Shown: one piece after another, positions 26,102 through 33,989 of the stretch
Layout: each line of letters starts with the position of its first letter
Numbering within the stretch: position 1 is the first letter of the stretch
Source: Bacteroidota bacterium
GTDB taxonomy: Bacteria; Bacteroidota; Bacteroidia; Chitinophagales; Chitinophagaceae
Assembly (NCBI GenBank): GCA_023428755.1
Contig: JAEYWX010000029.1
Location: forward strand, 124,001 to 188,000
DNA length: 64,000 bases
Direction: 5' to 3'
Notes under the pieces: generated by a model
Told to the model about the DNA's origin: nothing
The model's database searches: none
Seen by the model: only the letters and a program-made list of their open reading frames with translations
Translations under genes and position numbers: made by a program

Positions 26102-26127
26102 CCCCCTTGTATTTACAGGGGGGTTCG
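26102..26127 (+). terminator. Terminator after the porin gene
   Basis: CCCCCT (26102-26107) pairs with AGGGGG (26117-26122) over a nine-base loop, followed by GTTCGTTTT. Confidence 0.65.
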
Positions 26128-26165
26128 TTTTAAGTTTAATGATAGTAATACGAACGAAGCATGAG

Positions 26166-26195
26166 AAAAAAAAGGTCTCTCCATTTGGAGAGACC
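26166..26195 (-). terminator. Terminator of the agu genes
   Basis: GGTCTCTCC (26174-26182) and GGAGAGACC (26187-26195) form a perfect nine-pair stem with a four-base loop. On the minus strand it is followed by eight T residues (A-run 26166-26173 on the plus strand). Confidence 0.88.
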
Positions 26196-26230
26196 TTACT
26201 ACTTTATGTGGAAATATTCTTCTTGAATGA

Positions 26231-27352
26231 TTACACCAATGGTTCCTGCTGACTTAAACAGTGAAAGCTTCCCAATCCCCAGATGATCTCGGTTGAATCA
26301 ATGCCCACCACTTCACGATCGGAAAAGCATTGCTGAATAATCTGTAACGCTTTATCATCTTTTGCACAACGAAATGTTGGAACGATCACATGTTGATTGG
26401 AAATATAAAAGTTTGCGTAGGAGCAGGGCAGGCGTTGATCGTCGTACACCAAATCATCAGGCATAGGCAGCTCAACAATATTCAGCTGTTTGCCGTTGAG
26501 CAAACGCATTTGCTGCAGCTGCTTTAAATTGTGTTGCAATAGTTCGTAATTCTCATCGGCTTTGTTTTCTTCGATCACTGTCAGCACCGTGTCTTCATTT
26601 ACAAAGCGAACCGTATCATCAATATGTCCATCTGTATCATCACCTACAATACCTTCATCGATCCATAATATCTGCTCCACACCATAGTAGTTAATGAGAT
26701 ATTCTTCGATCTGCTGTTGATTCAAATGCGGATTGCGGTTCGGGTTCAATAAACAAGCCGTTGAAGTCATCAATGTTCCCTTGCCATTAAATTCAACCGA
26801 ACCACCTTCCATTACAATACCGGGATGGAACACCGGAATATTGTAATGTTTTCCAATCAACGTTGGCACTACATCATCCAGATCAAACGGCGGATATTTT
26901 CCGCCCCATGCATTATACCCCCAATCAACAATTACTTTTTTCTGTTCAGCATTTGAGTTGATGAGAAACGCAGGTCCATGATCCCGGCACCATGCATCAT
27001 TGGTAGGATGGAAAAAGAATTCAACTTTACTCAAATCAACATTGGCCGTTTGCAAATGATCCAATGCAAAATTCTTCATCGCTTCATCTGCTACATTGAT
27101 TCGCACCTGTTCACTCAACGCCAGTGTTTTAATGAACTGTGCATAGTAAGGGAAGATGGTATGAATTTTTCCCGGCCAGCTTGCTTCTTTGTGCGGCCAT
27201 GAAAGCCAGGTGGCAACATGCGGTTCAAATTCAGCCGGGAAGTAGTAACCGAGTTCTTTGGGAGTCGGAGAGTCGGGATGACGGAAGTCCGGAAGTCCGG
27301 AAGACGCCTCCGCATGATTCAAGTTTCTTGATGGGTGAAAAAACGTTTTCAA
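26231..27352 (-). CDS. aguA: Agmatine deiminase
   Basis: Hydrolyses agmatine to N-carbamoylputrescine and ammonia; peptidyl-arginine deiminase superfamily. The 373-residue protein shows ATWLSWPHKEASWPG, the NDAWCRDHGPAFLI substrate segment, VMEGGSVEFNGKGTL, the catalytic His loop GDDTDGHIDDTVRFV and the nucleophile Cys365 in GSFHCLSQQEP at the C-terminus. Conserved sequence begins at GYYFPAEFEPH; the preceding 34 residues are extra and include a segment (ASSGLPDFRHPDSPTPK) encoded by repeat B. It lies seven bases after the four-helix-bundle gene, downstream of aguB in one minus-strand unit for putrescine synthesis. Confidence 0.95.
   Translation of the reverse strand: MKTFFHPSRNLNHAEASSGLPDFRHPDSPTPKELGYYFPAEFEPHVATWLSWPHKEASWPGKIHTIFPYYAQFIKTLALSEQVRINVADEAMKNFALDHLQTANVDLSKVEFFFHPTNDAWCRDHGPAFLINSNAEQKKVIVDWGYNAWGGKYPPFDLDDVVPTLIGKHYNIPVFHPGIVMEGGSVEFNGKGTLMTSTACLLNPNRNPHLNQQQIEEYLINYYGVEQILWIDEGIVGDDTDGHIDDTVRFVNEDTVLTVIEENKADENYELLQHNLKQLQQMRLLNGKQLNIVELPMPDDLVYDDQRLPCSYANFYISNQHVIVPTFRCAKDDKALQIIQQCFSDREVVGIDSTEIIWGLGSFHCLSQQEPLV
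27261..27306. repeat. Repeat B inside the aguA 5' coding region
   Basis: GGAGTCGGAGAGTCGGGATG followed by ACGGAAGTCCGGAAGTCCGG belongs to the same family as the palindrome before ilvN. It is read in frame as the non-conserved start of AguA. Confidence 0.75.
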
Positions 27353-27358
27353 AGAAAT

Positions 27359-27712
27359 TTAATTTAAAGTATTTCGAAGTGCATTGATCATAACCAATAT
27401 TTCTTCGCACATGCGGTAAATTTTATCAAACTCCTCCTGTTGCAGATAGCCTCTTCGTTGTGCTATAAAAATGCATCCTACCACTTCAATATCCGAACGT
27501 AATGCATACGAAAGGAAGCGACCAAACTCAGGGTTTGTTTGGCCTGTTGATCCTTCAGCAATATTCAACGAAACAGAATCGGCGGCACGTTTTATTTGTG
27601 ATGTGAGTACATACATTTCATCTTTCGGAAATGTTTTTGTGAGTTGATTCACAACATCAGAAAGATCGAGTGCTTTCTGCCATACAATCAGCTTTTCAAA
27701 TTTGAATGCCAT
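27359..27712 (-). CDS. Four-helix-bundle protein (S23/IVP family)
   Basis: A 117-residue helical protein that begins MAFKFEKLIVWQKALDLSD and continues with SQIKRAADSVSLNIAEGSTG and EFGRFLSYALRSDIEVVGCI, the hallmark pattern of the four-helix-bundle family first named for genes within 23S rRNA intervening sequences. In Bacteroidota such genes are scattered through genomes and their function is unknown. The start at 27712 is chosen over 27838 because the extra 42 residues are translated repeat B and the family always starts near the FxxLxVWQKA motif. It sits oddly between aguB and aguA. Confidence 0.88.
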   Translation of the reverse strand: MAFKFEKLIVWQKALDLSDVVNQLTKTFPKDEMYVLTSQIKRAADSVSLNIAEGSTGQTNPEFGRFLSYALRSDIEVVGCIFIAQRRGYLQQEEFDKIYRMCEEILVMINALRNTLN

Positions 27713-27742
27713 CAGTATTGTTTTAGGTGAGTGAAAAATTTT

Positions 27743-27838
27743 CAAGTCGGGAAGACCGGAAGACTGAATGGAAAACAACAACCCTACATTGTGAAGTGAT
27801 TCTTCCGGACTTTCCGACTTCTGACTATCGACTTTCAA
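27743..27838. repeat. Palindromic repeat B after aguB
   Basis: TTCAAGTCGGGAAGACCGGA (from about 27741) and the inverted CTTCCGGACTTTCCGACTT with TGACTATCGACTTTCAACT (to 27839) bracket a 40-base centre. It separates aguB from the four-helix-bundle gene. Confidence 0.75.
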
Positions 27839-28714
27839 CTAATCTTCATCAATATAACGTTTGGTGATCGGCTGATACGAATCGATTCTTCTGTCACGTA
27901 AAAACGGCCAGTGTGTGCGGTAGCGATCGGTTTTTGTAAGATCCAGTTCCTGCACATGTACTTCTTCCTCGGTATGTGTTGCTTTGTATAATAACGTGCC
28001 AAACGGATTGCTCACAAACGAACCGCCCCAGAATTGCATAGCACCATTCTGTTCCAATCCAACACGGTTTACACTCACCACATGCACACCGTTTGCAACA
28101 GCATGACTGCGTTGCATTGTTTGCCATGCATTGTATTGTTCGGTATTGGTTGCTTCGTCTTGTGATGTTGCCCAACCAATGGCTGTGGGGTAAAATAAAA
28201 TTTCAGCACCCATCAATGCAGTGATACGTGCAGCTTCCGGATACCACTGATCCCAACAGATGAGTACACCAATGCTGGCGAATTTTGTTTTGAATATTTT
28301 ATAACCGAGATCGCCGGGTGTGAAATAAAATTTCTCGTAATAAGCAGGATCGTCAGGAATATGCATTTTGCGGTATTTGCCGAGGTAAGTACCATCAGCA
28401 TCCAGCACAGCAGTAGTGTTATGATATAAACCTTGTGTACGTTTTTCGAAGAGTGATGCAATGATCACAACGCCCAGTTCTTTCGCCAGGGCACTCAATG
28501 TTTCTGTTGAAGGGCCGGGAATCGCTTCAGCCAGCAGGAAATTGTCATAGTTTTCTTCATCGCAGAAATAGAGCGATGTAAACAGTTCCTGTAAACAAAC
28601 GATCTGTGCACCCTTGGCAGCAGCCTCTCTTGTTTTGGCAATGGCCTTTTGCAGATTCTCTTCCTTATCGGCGGTACAACTCATCTGCACCAGCCCAACC
28701 TGTACTTTACTCAT
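27839..28714 (-). CDS. aguB: N-carbamoylputrescine amidase
   Basis: A 291-residue nitrilase-superfamily hydrolase that converts N-carbamoylputrescine to putrescine. The catalytic triad is Glu43 (CLQELFTSLYFC), Lys116 (GKYRKMHIPDDP) and Cys153 (GVLICWDQWYPEAAR). The FTPGDLGYKIF and SVNRVGLEQNG segments are typical of AguB and plant CPA orthologues. It is the first gene of the aguB - four-helix bundle - aguA unit on the minus strand. Confidence 0.95.
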   Translation of the reverse strand: MSKVQVGLVQMSCTADKEENLQKAIAKTREAAAKGAQIVCLQELFTSLYFCDEENYDNFLLAEAIPGPSTETLSALAKELGVVIIASLFEKRTQGLYHNTTAVLDADGTYLGKYRKMHIPDDPAYYEKFYFTPGDLGYKIFKTKFASIGVLICWDQWYPEAARITALMGAEILFYPTAIGWATSQDEATNTEQYNAWQTMQRSHAVANGVHVVSVNRVGLEQNGAMQFWGGSFVSNPFGTLLYKATHTEEEVHVQELDLTKTDRYRTHWPFLRDRRIDSYQPITKRYIDED

Positions 28715-28799
28715 TGTGCGTTTTATTAAGTGGGCAAAAATACAGAAATAGTTGGGAGTCGTTTGTAGTTTATGGTTGCTGTAATTGGTTTTATTTAAT

Positions 28800-28878
28800 A
28801 CAGTTCTCTTGATTCATGTGGTTGGTCGGGAGACGCAACCACGGCGTGTTGTTATTTGATGCATACCAACAGCGGGGA
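28800..28878. repeat. Repeat E, copy 1
   Basis: A stem GTGGTTG-GTC / GAC-CAACCAC around a GGGA loop (28818-28842) is followed by GGCGTGTT and GCATACCAACAGCGG. Copies follow at about 29660, 29756-29916 and 32175-32336, all in the same orientation and all in gaps of the 28.8-33.9 kb block. Confidence 0.85.
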
Positions 28879-28949
28879 AGAGTTGATCTTCTTATTTGCC
28901 TAATAAGTTATTTCAACAAAACAGTAATTCTTTTTTGATACGATGTTTT

Positions 28950-29014
28950 TTGTGCCGTTAGGTACAACCGGTTGGTAGAAAAAAGCAGGAAAGGTTTTTC
29001 GTGCCGTAGGTACG
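28950..29014. repeat. Paired GTGCCG-GGTAC hairpins
   Basis: Two small palindromes of one type, TTGTGCCGTTAGGTACAA (28950-28967) and CGTGCCGTAGGTACG (29000-29014), lie 32 bases apart. With repeat E at 28800-28878 and the terminator at 29104 they account for most of the 435-base gap; no gene is seen in it. Confidence 0.65.
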
Positions 29015-29103
29015 TTTGAGAAAATGATGATGCCAATAATTGAAAGCATTGAATGGCAAAGTCGGACGCTTGCAACACAGTGACGCCTCTTGTTAAGTAA
29101 AGA

Positions 29104-29127
29104 AAAAGCTGCCAGAGAGCAGCTTTT
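29104..29127 (-). terminator. Terminator of the Spy-like gene
   Basis: AAAAGCTGC (29104-29112) and GCAGCTTTT (29119-29127) form a nine-pair stem; on the minus strand it is followed by TTCTTTACTT. Confidence 0.7.
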
Positions 29128-29149
29128 GGCTAGTAATATAGTATCAGTT

Positions 29150-29542
29150 TCAATCTTTCTTTATCATACGGTTTCCCATACCATCGTAATAAGCATTGAC
29201 AGCTTTTATTTGTTCAGCCGTAAGCGGAATCTCACTGTATTTTTTTTCTTTAGCTGCTTTAAATTCTGCAATTCTTTTCGTACGATCAGCTTCATTAAGC
29301 TCTCTTACATCAGTCATCATTGCCATTCGTAATTCCAGGTTGATCTCTACAACCTTATTTGCCTGTGCTTCGGTCAACCCTGCTTTGCTTACCAAACCCG
29401 GTACTTGTTTTTCTTTCATTTGCTGCAGCATAACTGCCGGATCGGGATTGCCCTGGCCTTGCGCTTGCGGGCCACTCTGTGCATGGATGGTAGTAGAAAT
29501 CTGTGCAATAAAGATCAACGTCAGAAATAATAATTTTTTCAT
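29150..29542 (-). CDS. Small periplasmic Spy/CpxP-like protein
   Basis: A 130-residue secreted protein. The signal peptide (residues 1-21, ending IHA-QS) is followed by a Gln/Gly/Pro linker and then charged amphipathic helices with repeated Met, Glu and Lys, including LTEAQANKVVEINLELRMAM and LTAEQIKAVNAYYDGM. Two LT-x-x-Q helix starts of this kind are typical of Spy/CpxP-like periplasmic chaperones, but the LTxxQ motif proper is imperfect, so the family link is tentative. It is bracketed by repeat E copies on both sides. Confidence 0.65.
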   Translation of the reverse strand: MKKLLFLTLIFIAQISTTIHAQSGPQAQGQGNPDPAVMLQQMKEKQVPGLVSKAGLTEAQANKVVEINLELRMAMMTDVRELNEADRTKRIAEFKAAKEKKYSEIPLTAEQIKAVNAYYDGMGNRMIKKD

Positions 29543-29659
29543 AACCTGTAATTTTATTGTGAGGTTTAAAGATATTTCATTGGGAAGGTTCTTTCTTTAA
29601 GAACTCTATAAGTGGCATAGAAACGTTAAATGCCATGTCAGAAATTTACAGTCGGCAAT

Positions 29660-29735
29660 ATTGAAAGGGAGTGAGGTTGTAGGGGCGAGGCAACCACGGA
29701 ATGTTATTAATTGATGCATATCAACAGTATCGGGA
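29660..29735. repeat. Repeat E, degenerate copy 2
   Basis: GAGGTTGTAGGGGCGAGGCA followed by ACCACGGAATGTTATTAATT and GCATATCAACAGTATCGGG matches copy 1 with several changes, in the same orientation. Confidence 0.6.
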
Positions 29736-29755
29736 GTTTTACAATTACTCATACT

Positions 29756-29916
29756 CTTACACTTCATGTCGACGGCGGGAGACATCTCTAAACTAATAAC
29801 CTGTATCTTTTTATTGGAAGCTTTATTTGTTTGTGGTATTGGTTTCTTTATACGTGTGGTTGGTTGGGAGACACAACCACGGCATGTTATTTTTATTGCA
29901 TACCAACAGCGGCAAG
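29756..29916. repeat. Repeat E, long copy 3
   Basis: Starts CTTACACTTCATGTCGACGG, has the hairpin GTGGTTGGTT-GGGA-GACACAACCAC at 29856-29880 and ends GCATACCAACAGCGGC. It matches 32175-32336 over about 160 bases in the same orientation, so the antiporter/stress-protein pair is flanked by direct repeats. With copy 2 it fills the 466-base gap; no gene is seen. Confidence 0.85.
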
Positions 29917-30008
29917 ACAGCTTTTGACTTCTCAAATCTCTTGTATGCGTATAGAGGTGCCTGCAGGCTGGCTGCTGTGATTTACTTTATTTTTTGGATA
30001 CGCTTTCA

Positions 30009-30983
30009 TTATGTTCTGTAGTATAAAAGAACTGACAAGTATAATACGTAAGAGCACACAAATACAATGCCTTCTAATCGGCTGATCTTCTGGTCGCTCT
30101 TAAAAACAGGATAACAGGCAATTGCAACGAAAGCAGCTAAAGGTAAATCAAACCATAAAATATTCTTATTTACAGTAATTCCATTAGGGACAAATAAAAC
30201 TGTTACAGCTAATATGATTAATATGTTAGTAATACTGCTTCCAAGTAAATTACCTACAGCTACATCTCTATCGTTTTTGTATGTTGCGACAAGGGTAGTT
30301 ACAAGTTCTGGCGCAGATGTTCCTACTGCAATTACGGTGAGTCCAATAACTGCATCTGACATGCCAAATTCCCTGGCAATTAAAATTGCGCCGGATACCA
30401 AAAGGTCAGCACCCCAAATTGTTCCGAAAATACCAATTAAAATAAACAGTAAGTTTCTTACCCAGATATATATATTCTTCGAAGTGGAGGACTTTAGATG
30501 ATACTCTTCATTGTATTCTTTTTGAATTGCCTGACTTTCATTTTTACTCCTCTTAATAAGAATAATAATATACAAAATTCCTAAGAGTAGCATTAATAGT
30601 CCGTCTGTGAATGATAAGAATCCATCAATGCAAACTATTATCAGAAAAAAGGCTGTAAAAATCATAACCAGTATCTCGAATTTTATCGCCTTAATGTGAA
30701 GAGATAAAGGTCGTATTGCTGCGCTCAATCCTAAAATAAATAAGATGTTTGCCAGATTTGTTCCAGCAATATTACCAATTGCCATGTCTTCGGCTCCATC
30801 TTTTATAGCAGTTAGACCAACAGCCAGTTCCGGAAAACTTGTTCCAATACTTATCACTGTTAATCCAATGACAATGGGGCGTATGCCTAATAAGATCGCA
30901 ATTTTAGCCGATCCCCTTAACATTAGTTCCGCTCCGGCTGTAATAATGATCAGTCCGATTATAAAATTAGACCATCCACTCAT
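30009..30983 (-). CDS. Calcium/sodium (CaCA family) antiporter
   Basis: A 324-residue inner-membrane cation/Ca2+ exchanger of the YrbG type. Two homologous halves each carry the alpha-repeat ion-binding motif: ISIGTSFPELAVGL near residue 45 and IAVGTSAPELVTTL near 215, each followed by GNIAGTNLANILFILG and GNLLGSSITNILIIL. About ten transmembrane helices are visible, with a hydrophilic loop in the middle (KRSKNESQAIQKEYNEEY). The upstream stress-protein gene on the same strand ends about 120 bases away. Confidence 0.93.
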   Translation of the reverse strand: MSGWSNFIIGLIIITAGAELMLRGSAKIAILLGIRPIVIGLTVISIGTSFPELAVGLTAIKDGAEDMAIGNIAGTNLANILFILGLSAAIRPLSLHIKAIKFEILVMIFTAFFLIIVCIDGFLSFTDGLLMLLLGILYIIILIKRSKNESQAIQKEYNEEYHLKSSTSKNIYIWVRNLLFILIGIFGTIWGADLLVSGAILIAREFGMSDAVIGLTVIAVGTSAPELVTTLVATYKNDRDVAVGNLLGSSITNILIILAVTVLFVPNGITVNKNILWFDLPLAAFVAIACYPVFKSDQKISRLEGIVFVCSYVLYLSVLLYYRT

Positions 30984-31103
30984 AAATGTTTAAAATCTTA
31001 ATATGGTTTTGTTTGCAAATAGTATTAAATAATTCATTCTTCAGACATGGCTGGCAAACGAATGCTGGCTACTGCGCATCCTTCTTTGTTCAGGTGTGAT
31101 TTT

Positions 31104-31922
31104 TTAAGGTAAAATAATTAAAGGTGTTTGACCTTCATATACTAATTCATTTATTAAAAATCGCCTGAAAAGCTGGTCGGTCAAAAGGCGTGAACCTTTT
31201 TGAACAATCAGCATTTCTTCTTTCTTATTGTTAATTACTTTTTTGATGTCTTCAAAGGGATTGTTGCCTTCATAGATTGCAATTTTTGTTTTAAACCTGT
31301 CGGTGAATAAGTAAGACAAGTCATTTAACTGTTTTTCTATTCTTGTTGTTTGTTCGTTTGGTTTTGCTAAATAGAAAAATGTAATGCACGTATTTTCATT
31401 CACGATAAAATTGAGAAATTTATTCAATTCTAAAATGTTCAGGCGGTGCGATTCTGTCACTGCTACAAATATTTTCTCGTGCGAAAATGTTGATATTTCT
31501 TTAGGGATTGCCACAATGATGTTTTCTGTATTATCAATAACCTGAACTGCCATGCTTCCAAGAAATATCTGTTTAAGTAACCCCGTTCCTTTAATACCTG
31601 TAAAAATGATATTATCAAATGGTTCTGCCAACAGCGTATTTAATGTAGTCAGTAAATGAGCTTCCGAAACCGAAAAGGAAACTTTTACCGTTGGAGGAAT
31701 GAGTTCCTTTGCAAGAATTTTTAATTTTTGAAGTGCTTCATTATTGGTTTGTTGGGCAATTTTTTGTCTGCTCTCATTGTCAGTTAAAGCGGGTGCTAAT
31801 ACAATGGATTGATGAACCATCAGTAATTTAGCGTTTGTTTTTAGACTCCAATCACAGGCGTACTTTATCAAGTTGCTTGAATACTCCGAAAAGTCAATCA
31901 GTAAGATAAATCGTTTATTCAT
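31104..31922 (-). CDS. Universal stress protein, two UspA domains
   Basis: A 272-residue cytosolic protein with tandem UspA-like domains: the first starts MNKRFILLIDFSEYSSNLIK and ends near residue 145 (IIVAIPKE); the second starts HEKIFVAVTESHRLN and ends LVYEGQTPLIILP. The G-x2-G-x9-G nucleotide motif is only partly kept (FTGIKGTGLLKQIFLGSMAV), so ATP binding is possible but uncertain. The start at 31922 gives the family N-terminus; the longer open frame upstream to 32078 has no recognisable Usp sequence. It probably shares a transcript with the antiporter. Confidence 0.85.
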   Translation of the reverse strand: MNKRFILLIDFSEYSSNLIKYACDWSLKTNAKLLMVHQSIVLAPALTDNESRQKIAQQTNNEALQKLKILAKELIPPTVKVSFSVSEAHLLTTLNTLLAEPFDNIIFTGIKGTGLLKQIFLGSMAVQVIDNTENIIVAIPKEISTFSHEKIFVAVTESHRLNILELNKFLNFIVNENTCITFFYLAKPNEQTTRIEKQLNDLSYLFTDRFKTKIAIYEGNNPFEDIKKVINNKKEEMLIVQKGSRLLTDQLFRRFLINELVYEGQTPLIILP

Positions 31923-32174
31923 TGTTAATGCTTTTGATTGGTCATCGGGTTGGTGCACCCAATCATTCACTTTTTCAAAATCTGCCAGGCCATCTGCAAG
32001 GGTCTTTAAAACAGTTAGGCCGCAATGCCTCCTAACGCAGAGGTATTGCCAATGGCGGTAACCAAATATTCCGTCCACCGAAACTGCTGCCTGCTTTTTC
32101 CTAAAGTTAATTATAAAGAACCAAAGCGTGGCATGGCAACACCGCTAAAAAAGAGTTTTGTATTTACGCAAACG

Positions 32175-32336
32175 CTTACACGTCATGTCGACGGCAGAAG
32201 ATATCTTTAAGCTGTAATCTGCTTCTTTTTTTGGGTTGCTTAATTTAATTGCAATATTGGTTTCCTTATTCATTTGGTTGGTCGGGCGACACAACCACGG
32301 CGTATTATTTTTTGTTGCATACCAACAGCGGCGAGG
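32175..32336. repeat. Repeat E, long copy 4
   Basis: CTTACACGTCATGTCGACGG at the left, the TGGTTGGTC-GGGC-GACACAACCA hairpin at 32275-32297 and GCATACCAACAGCGGC at the right. It is the direct-repeat partner of 29756-29916 and occupies most of the 31923-32343 gap, which otherwise shows no gene. Confidence 0.85.
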
Positions 32337-32343
32337 GGTATTT

Positions 32344-33183
32344 CTAATATTCATCATATTCCTTCAATGGTTTATATGTCTTGAAACGAATATAAGCCGC
32401 TTTATTTGTCGTGTCTTGAAATATGATTTTTTCCTTTCCATTTCTGTCAATTTCTTTAACTGTTATACCATCCATTGCTTCAACACTTGCAAACTCTTTT
32501 AAACTGTCTCCGCTAATTCTAAGAAAAACTGTCGAGCTGCCGCCATAAACTAAGAATGCGTCAATACAATTCAGTTCCTTATTGTAAAGCATATTTGGAT
32601 AATTATCCGAATTTTTCATTTCGATTAACTGGTCCTTTGTCTTGTCATAAATGAATAAGCGTCTTACCTCATTAGCTCCTCTTGCTGCAACAGCGGATAC
32701 AATTGTCATATCATTTAGTCCATCATTATTGAAGTCGCTCAATTTTGTGTCACAACCTATAACTCCGTCTTTCAAGAAATGTATTGTCTGAATGAGTTTC
32801 CATTTGTGCCCTTGCTTGGTGTAAAAATTTATGTCAACATAATTGCTGTCTGTTGCTCTGTATTTATAAACTTCGACCTTATTGAACTTTTTCCTTCCAA
32901 CAGTTGTACTATCAATGAAAACCTCTTCAAGTTGAACAGTGTCTTTCGAAACTGTTTCAGTTGAATTTATTTGAGTGGTGTCATTATTTGACCAAACGCT
33001 TTTGTCTTGTCGGTTTTGGCAAGAAAGAAGAAGAAACATTGGTAGTCCTAAATAAAATTTGATCGTCTGTTGTGACGTCTTAATAATATTGCCGCAAACG
33101 TTTTGCGGCTTTGCGAAGAAGCTGATTTTGGAGTACAAAACTGTCAGCATAGCACAAAAGTTGATGCGGGGCAGAATGTTCAA
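32344..33183 (-). CDS. Probable lipoprotein with an EF-hand-like loop
   Basis: Up to 279 residues. A hydrophobic stretch ending LPMFLLLSCQN contains a lipobox-like Cys, then a Thr/Ser-rich linker and a globular domain with DFNNDGLNDM, a calcium-binding-like D-x-N-x-D-G-x-x-D loop of the FG-GAP/VCBS kind. The exact start is uncertain: the first 40 codons of the longest frame lie in a palindromic repeat (33060-33230), while the internal ATG at 33039 leaves only six residues before the Cys. A non-ATG start near 33065 would give a normal signal peptide. Function unknown. Confidence 0.6.
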   Translation of the reverse strand: MNILPRINFCAMLTVLYSKISFFAKPQNVCGNIIKTSQQTIKFYLGLPMFLLLSCQNRQDKSVWSNNDTTQINSTETVSKDTVQLEEVFIDSTTVGRKKFNKVEVYKYRATDSNYVDINFYTKQGHKWKLIQTIHFLKDGVIGCDTKLSDFNNDGLNDMTIVSAVAARGANEVRRLFIYDKTKDQLIEMKNSDNYPNMLYNKELNCIDAFLVYGGSSTVFLRISGDSLKEFASVEAMDGITVKEIDRNGKEKIIFQDTTNKAAYIRFKTYKPLKEYDEY

Positions 33184-33232
33184 TTAACCACTGAACCCGC
33201 TTTTTTGCCAAACCGTTATAGGTAGCTTTTTT
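33065..33232. repeat. Palindromic intergenic element F
   Basis: GCCGCAAACGTTTTGCGGC (about 33092-33110) and TTTTTTGCCAAACCGTTATA (from about 33201) form the ends of an imperfect inverted repeat; GAACCCGC and GCGGGGC are complementary inside. Elements with a GCCAAACC-GTTA end are familiar in Bacteroidota gaps and look superficially like integron attC sites. Confidence 0.45.
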
Positions 33233-33239
33233 TCTGTCG

Positions 33240-33869
33240 TCATAGAGGTCCTGTCGAAAATGATATAGTTATTGCAAATTTCTTGTCAGCAAGTCTTTCA
33301 ACTTTTTCAAGAGTTACGAAGTCTCGAATTTCGTCACCACCAAAATCAATCTCTTGTCCAAATTTTAAATTTACATAATTGTTAAGCATATCAAGGTCAA
33401 TTTGATTGATTAAATTGTCGATACCTTTTTTTATGTCTATTGGTGCGTCAAGTCCTTTGTAAAGTTCACTTACTAACAAAACTGTTTTCTTATACCAATA
33501 TTGAATATTACTTGTATCGTCCTGAAAACGTGAAGTCTCAAAGCGAAATGTAAGCGTATAATATTCACACCCCCAATTATTGATTATTAATTTGTCACCA
33601 TTAACAAAGTTGATAGTTTCTGTTGCCGTTAAACTGTCTGAGTTCAAAATGAACGTGGTCTTTGGAAATACAGTCTTTAATATTATTGGCTCAGCTTGTC
33701 CACGCACACAATCATTCCGAAGGTCTTTCACGGTAACAATTTCTGTTTGCTTAACAGTGTTGACCGATGAAGTTGTCTCTCCAATTTTCTCCTGTCTGTT
33801 CGTTGATGAATTACAAGCTAACAGTCCAAGTGCCAAGCCGAATATTAATAAGTTTACGTATCGTTTCAT
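33240..33869 (-). CDS. Hypothetical lipoprotein
   Basis: A 209-residue protein with a lipoprotein signal (KRYVNLLIFGLALGLLAC, lipobox LLAC with Cys19) followed by a Ser/Thr linker. The mature part is polar, with no recognised family; a central segment INFVNGDKLIINNWGCEYY and a C-terminal strand-rich end are the main visible features. It lies in the repeat-rich block and uses AT-rich codons like its neighbour at 32344. Confidence 0.65.
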   Translation of the reverse strand: MKRYVNLLIFGLALGLLACNSSTNRQEKIGETTSSVNTVKQTEIVTVKDLRNDCVRGQAEPIILKTVFPKTTFILNSDSLTATETINFVNGDKLIINNWGCEYYTLTFRFETSRFQDDTSNIQYWYKKTVLLVSELYKGLDAPIDIKKGIDNLINQIDLDMLNNYVNLKFGQEIDFGGDEIRDFVTLEKVERLADKKFAITISFSTGPL

Positions 33870-33989
33870 AAAATTACCTGTAACATATAAATATACGCAG
33901 CTGCCCTCAAACTCAAAATTATCAACTCTTTGATTTTTTCCGCTTGCTATATCCTTTTTTAGATTTTTTTGTAGAAATCAGGTTATCGT

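Noticed and set aside
29606..29935. Open frame of 109 codons on the minus strand
   Set aside because: It lies wholly within repeat E copies 2 and 3; the Cys-rich sequence is translated repeat, and a similar peptide appears from copy 4 (32145-32357).
31923..32078. N-terminal extension of the universal stress protein
   Set aside because: No Usp homology upstream of MNKRFILLIDF and unusual composition (Cys, Trp, His). Treated as non-coding or the remnant of another gene.
28800..33232. True integron with attC sites
   Set aside because: No integrase is present and the repeat ends do not match the RYYYAAC/GTTRRRY core pair when checked by eye. Kept only as a cassette-like arrangement.
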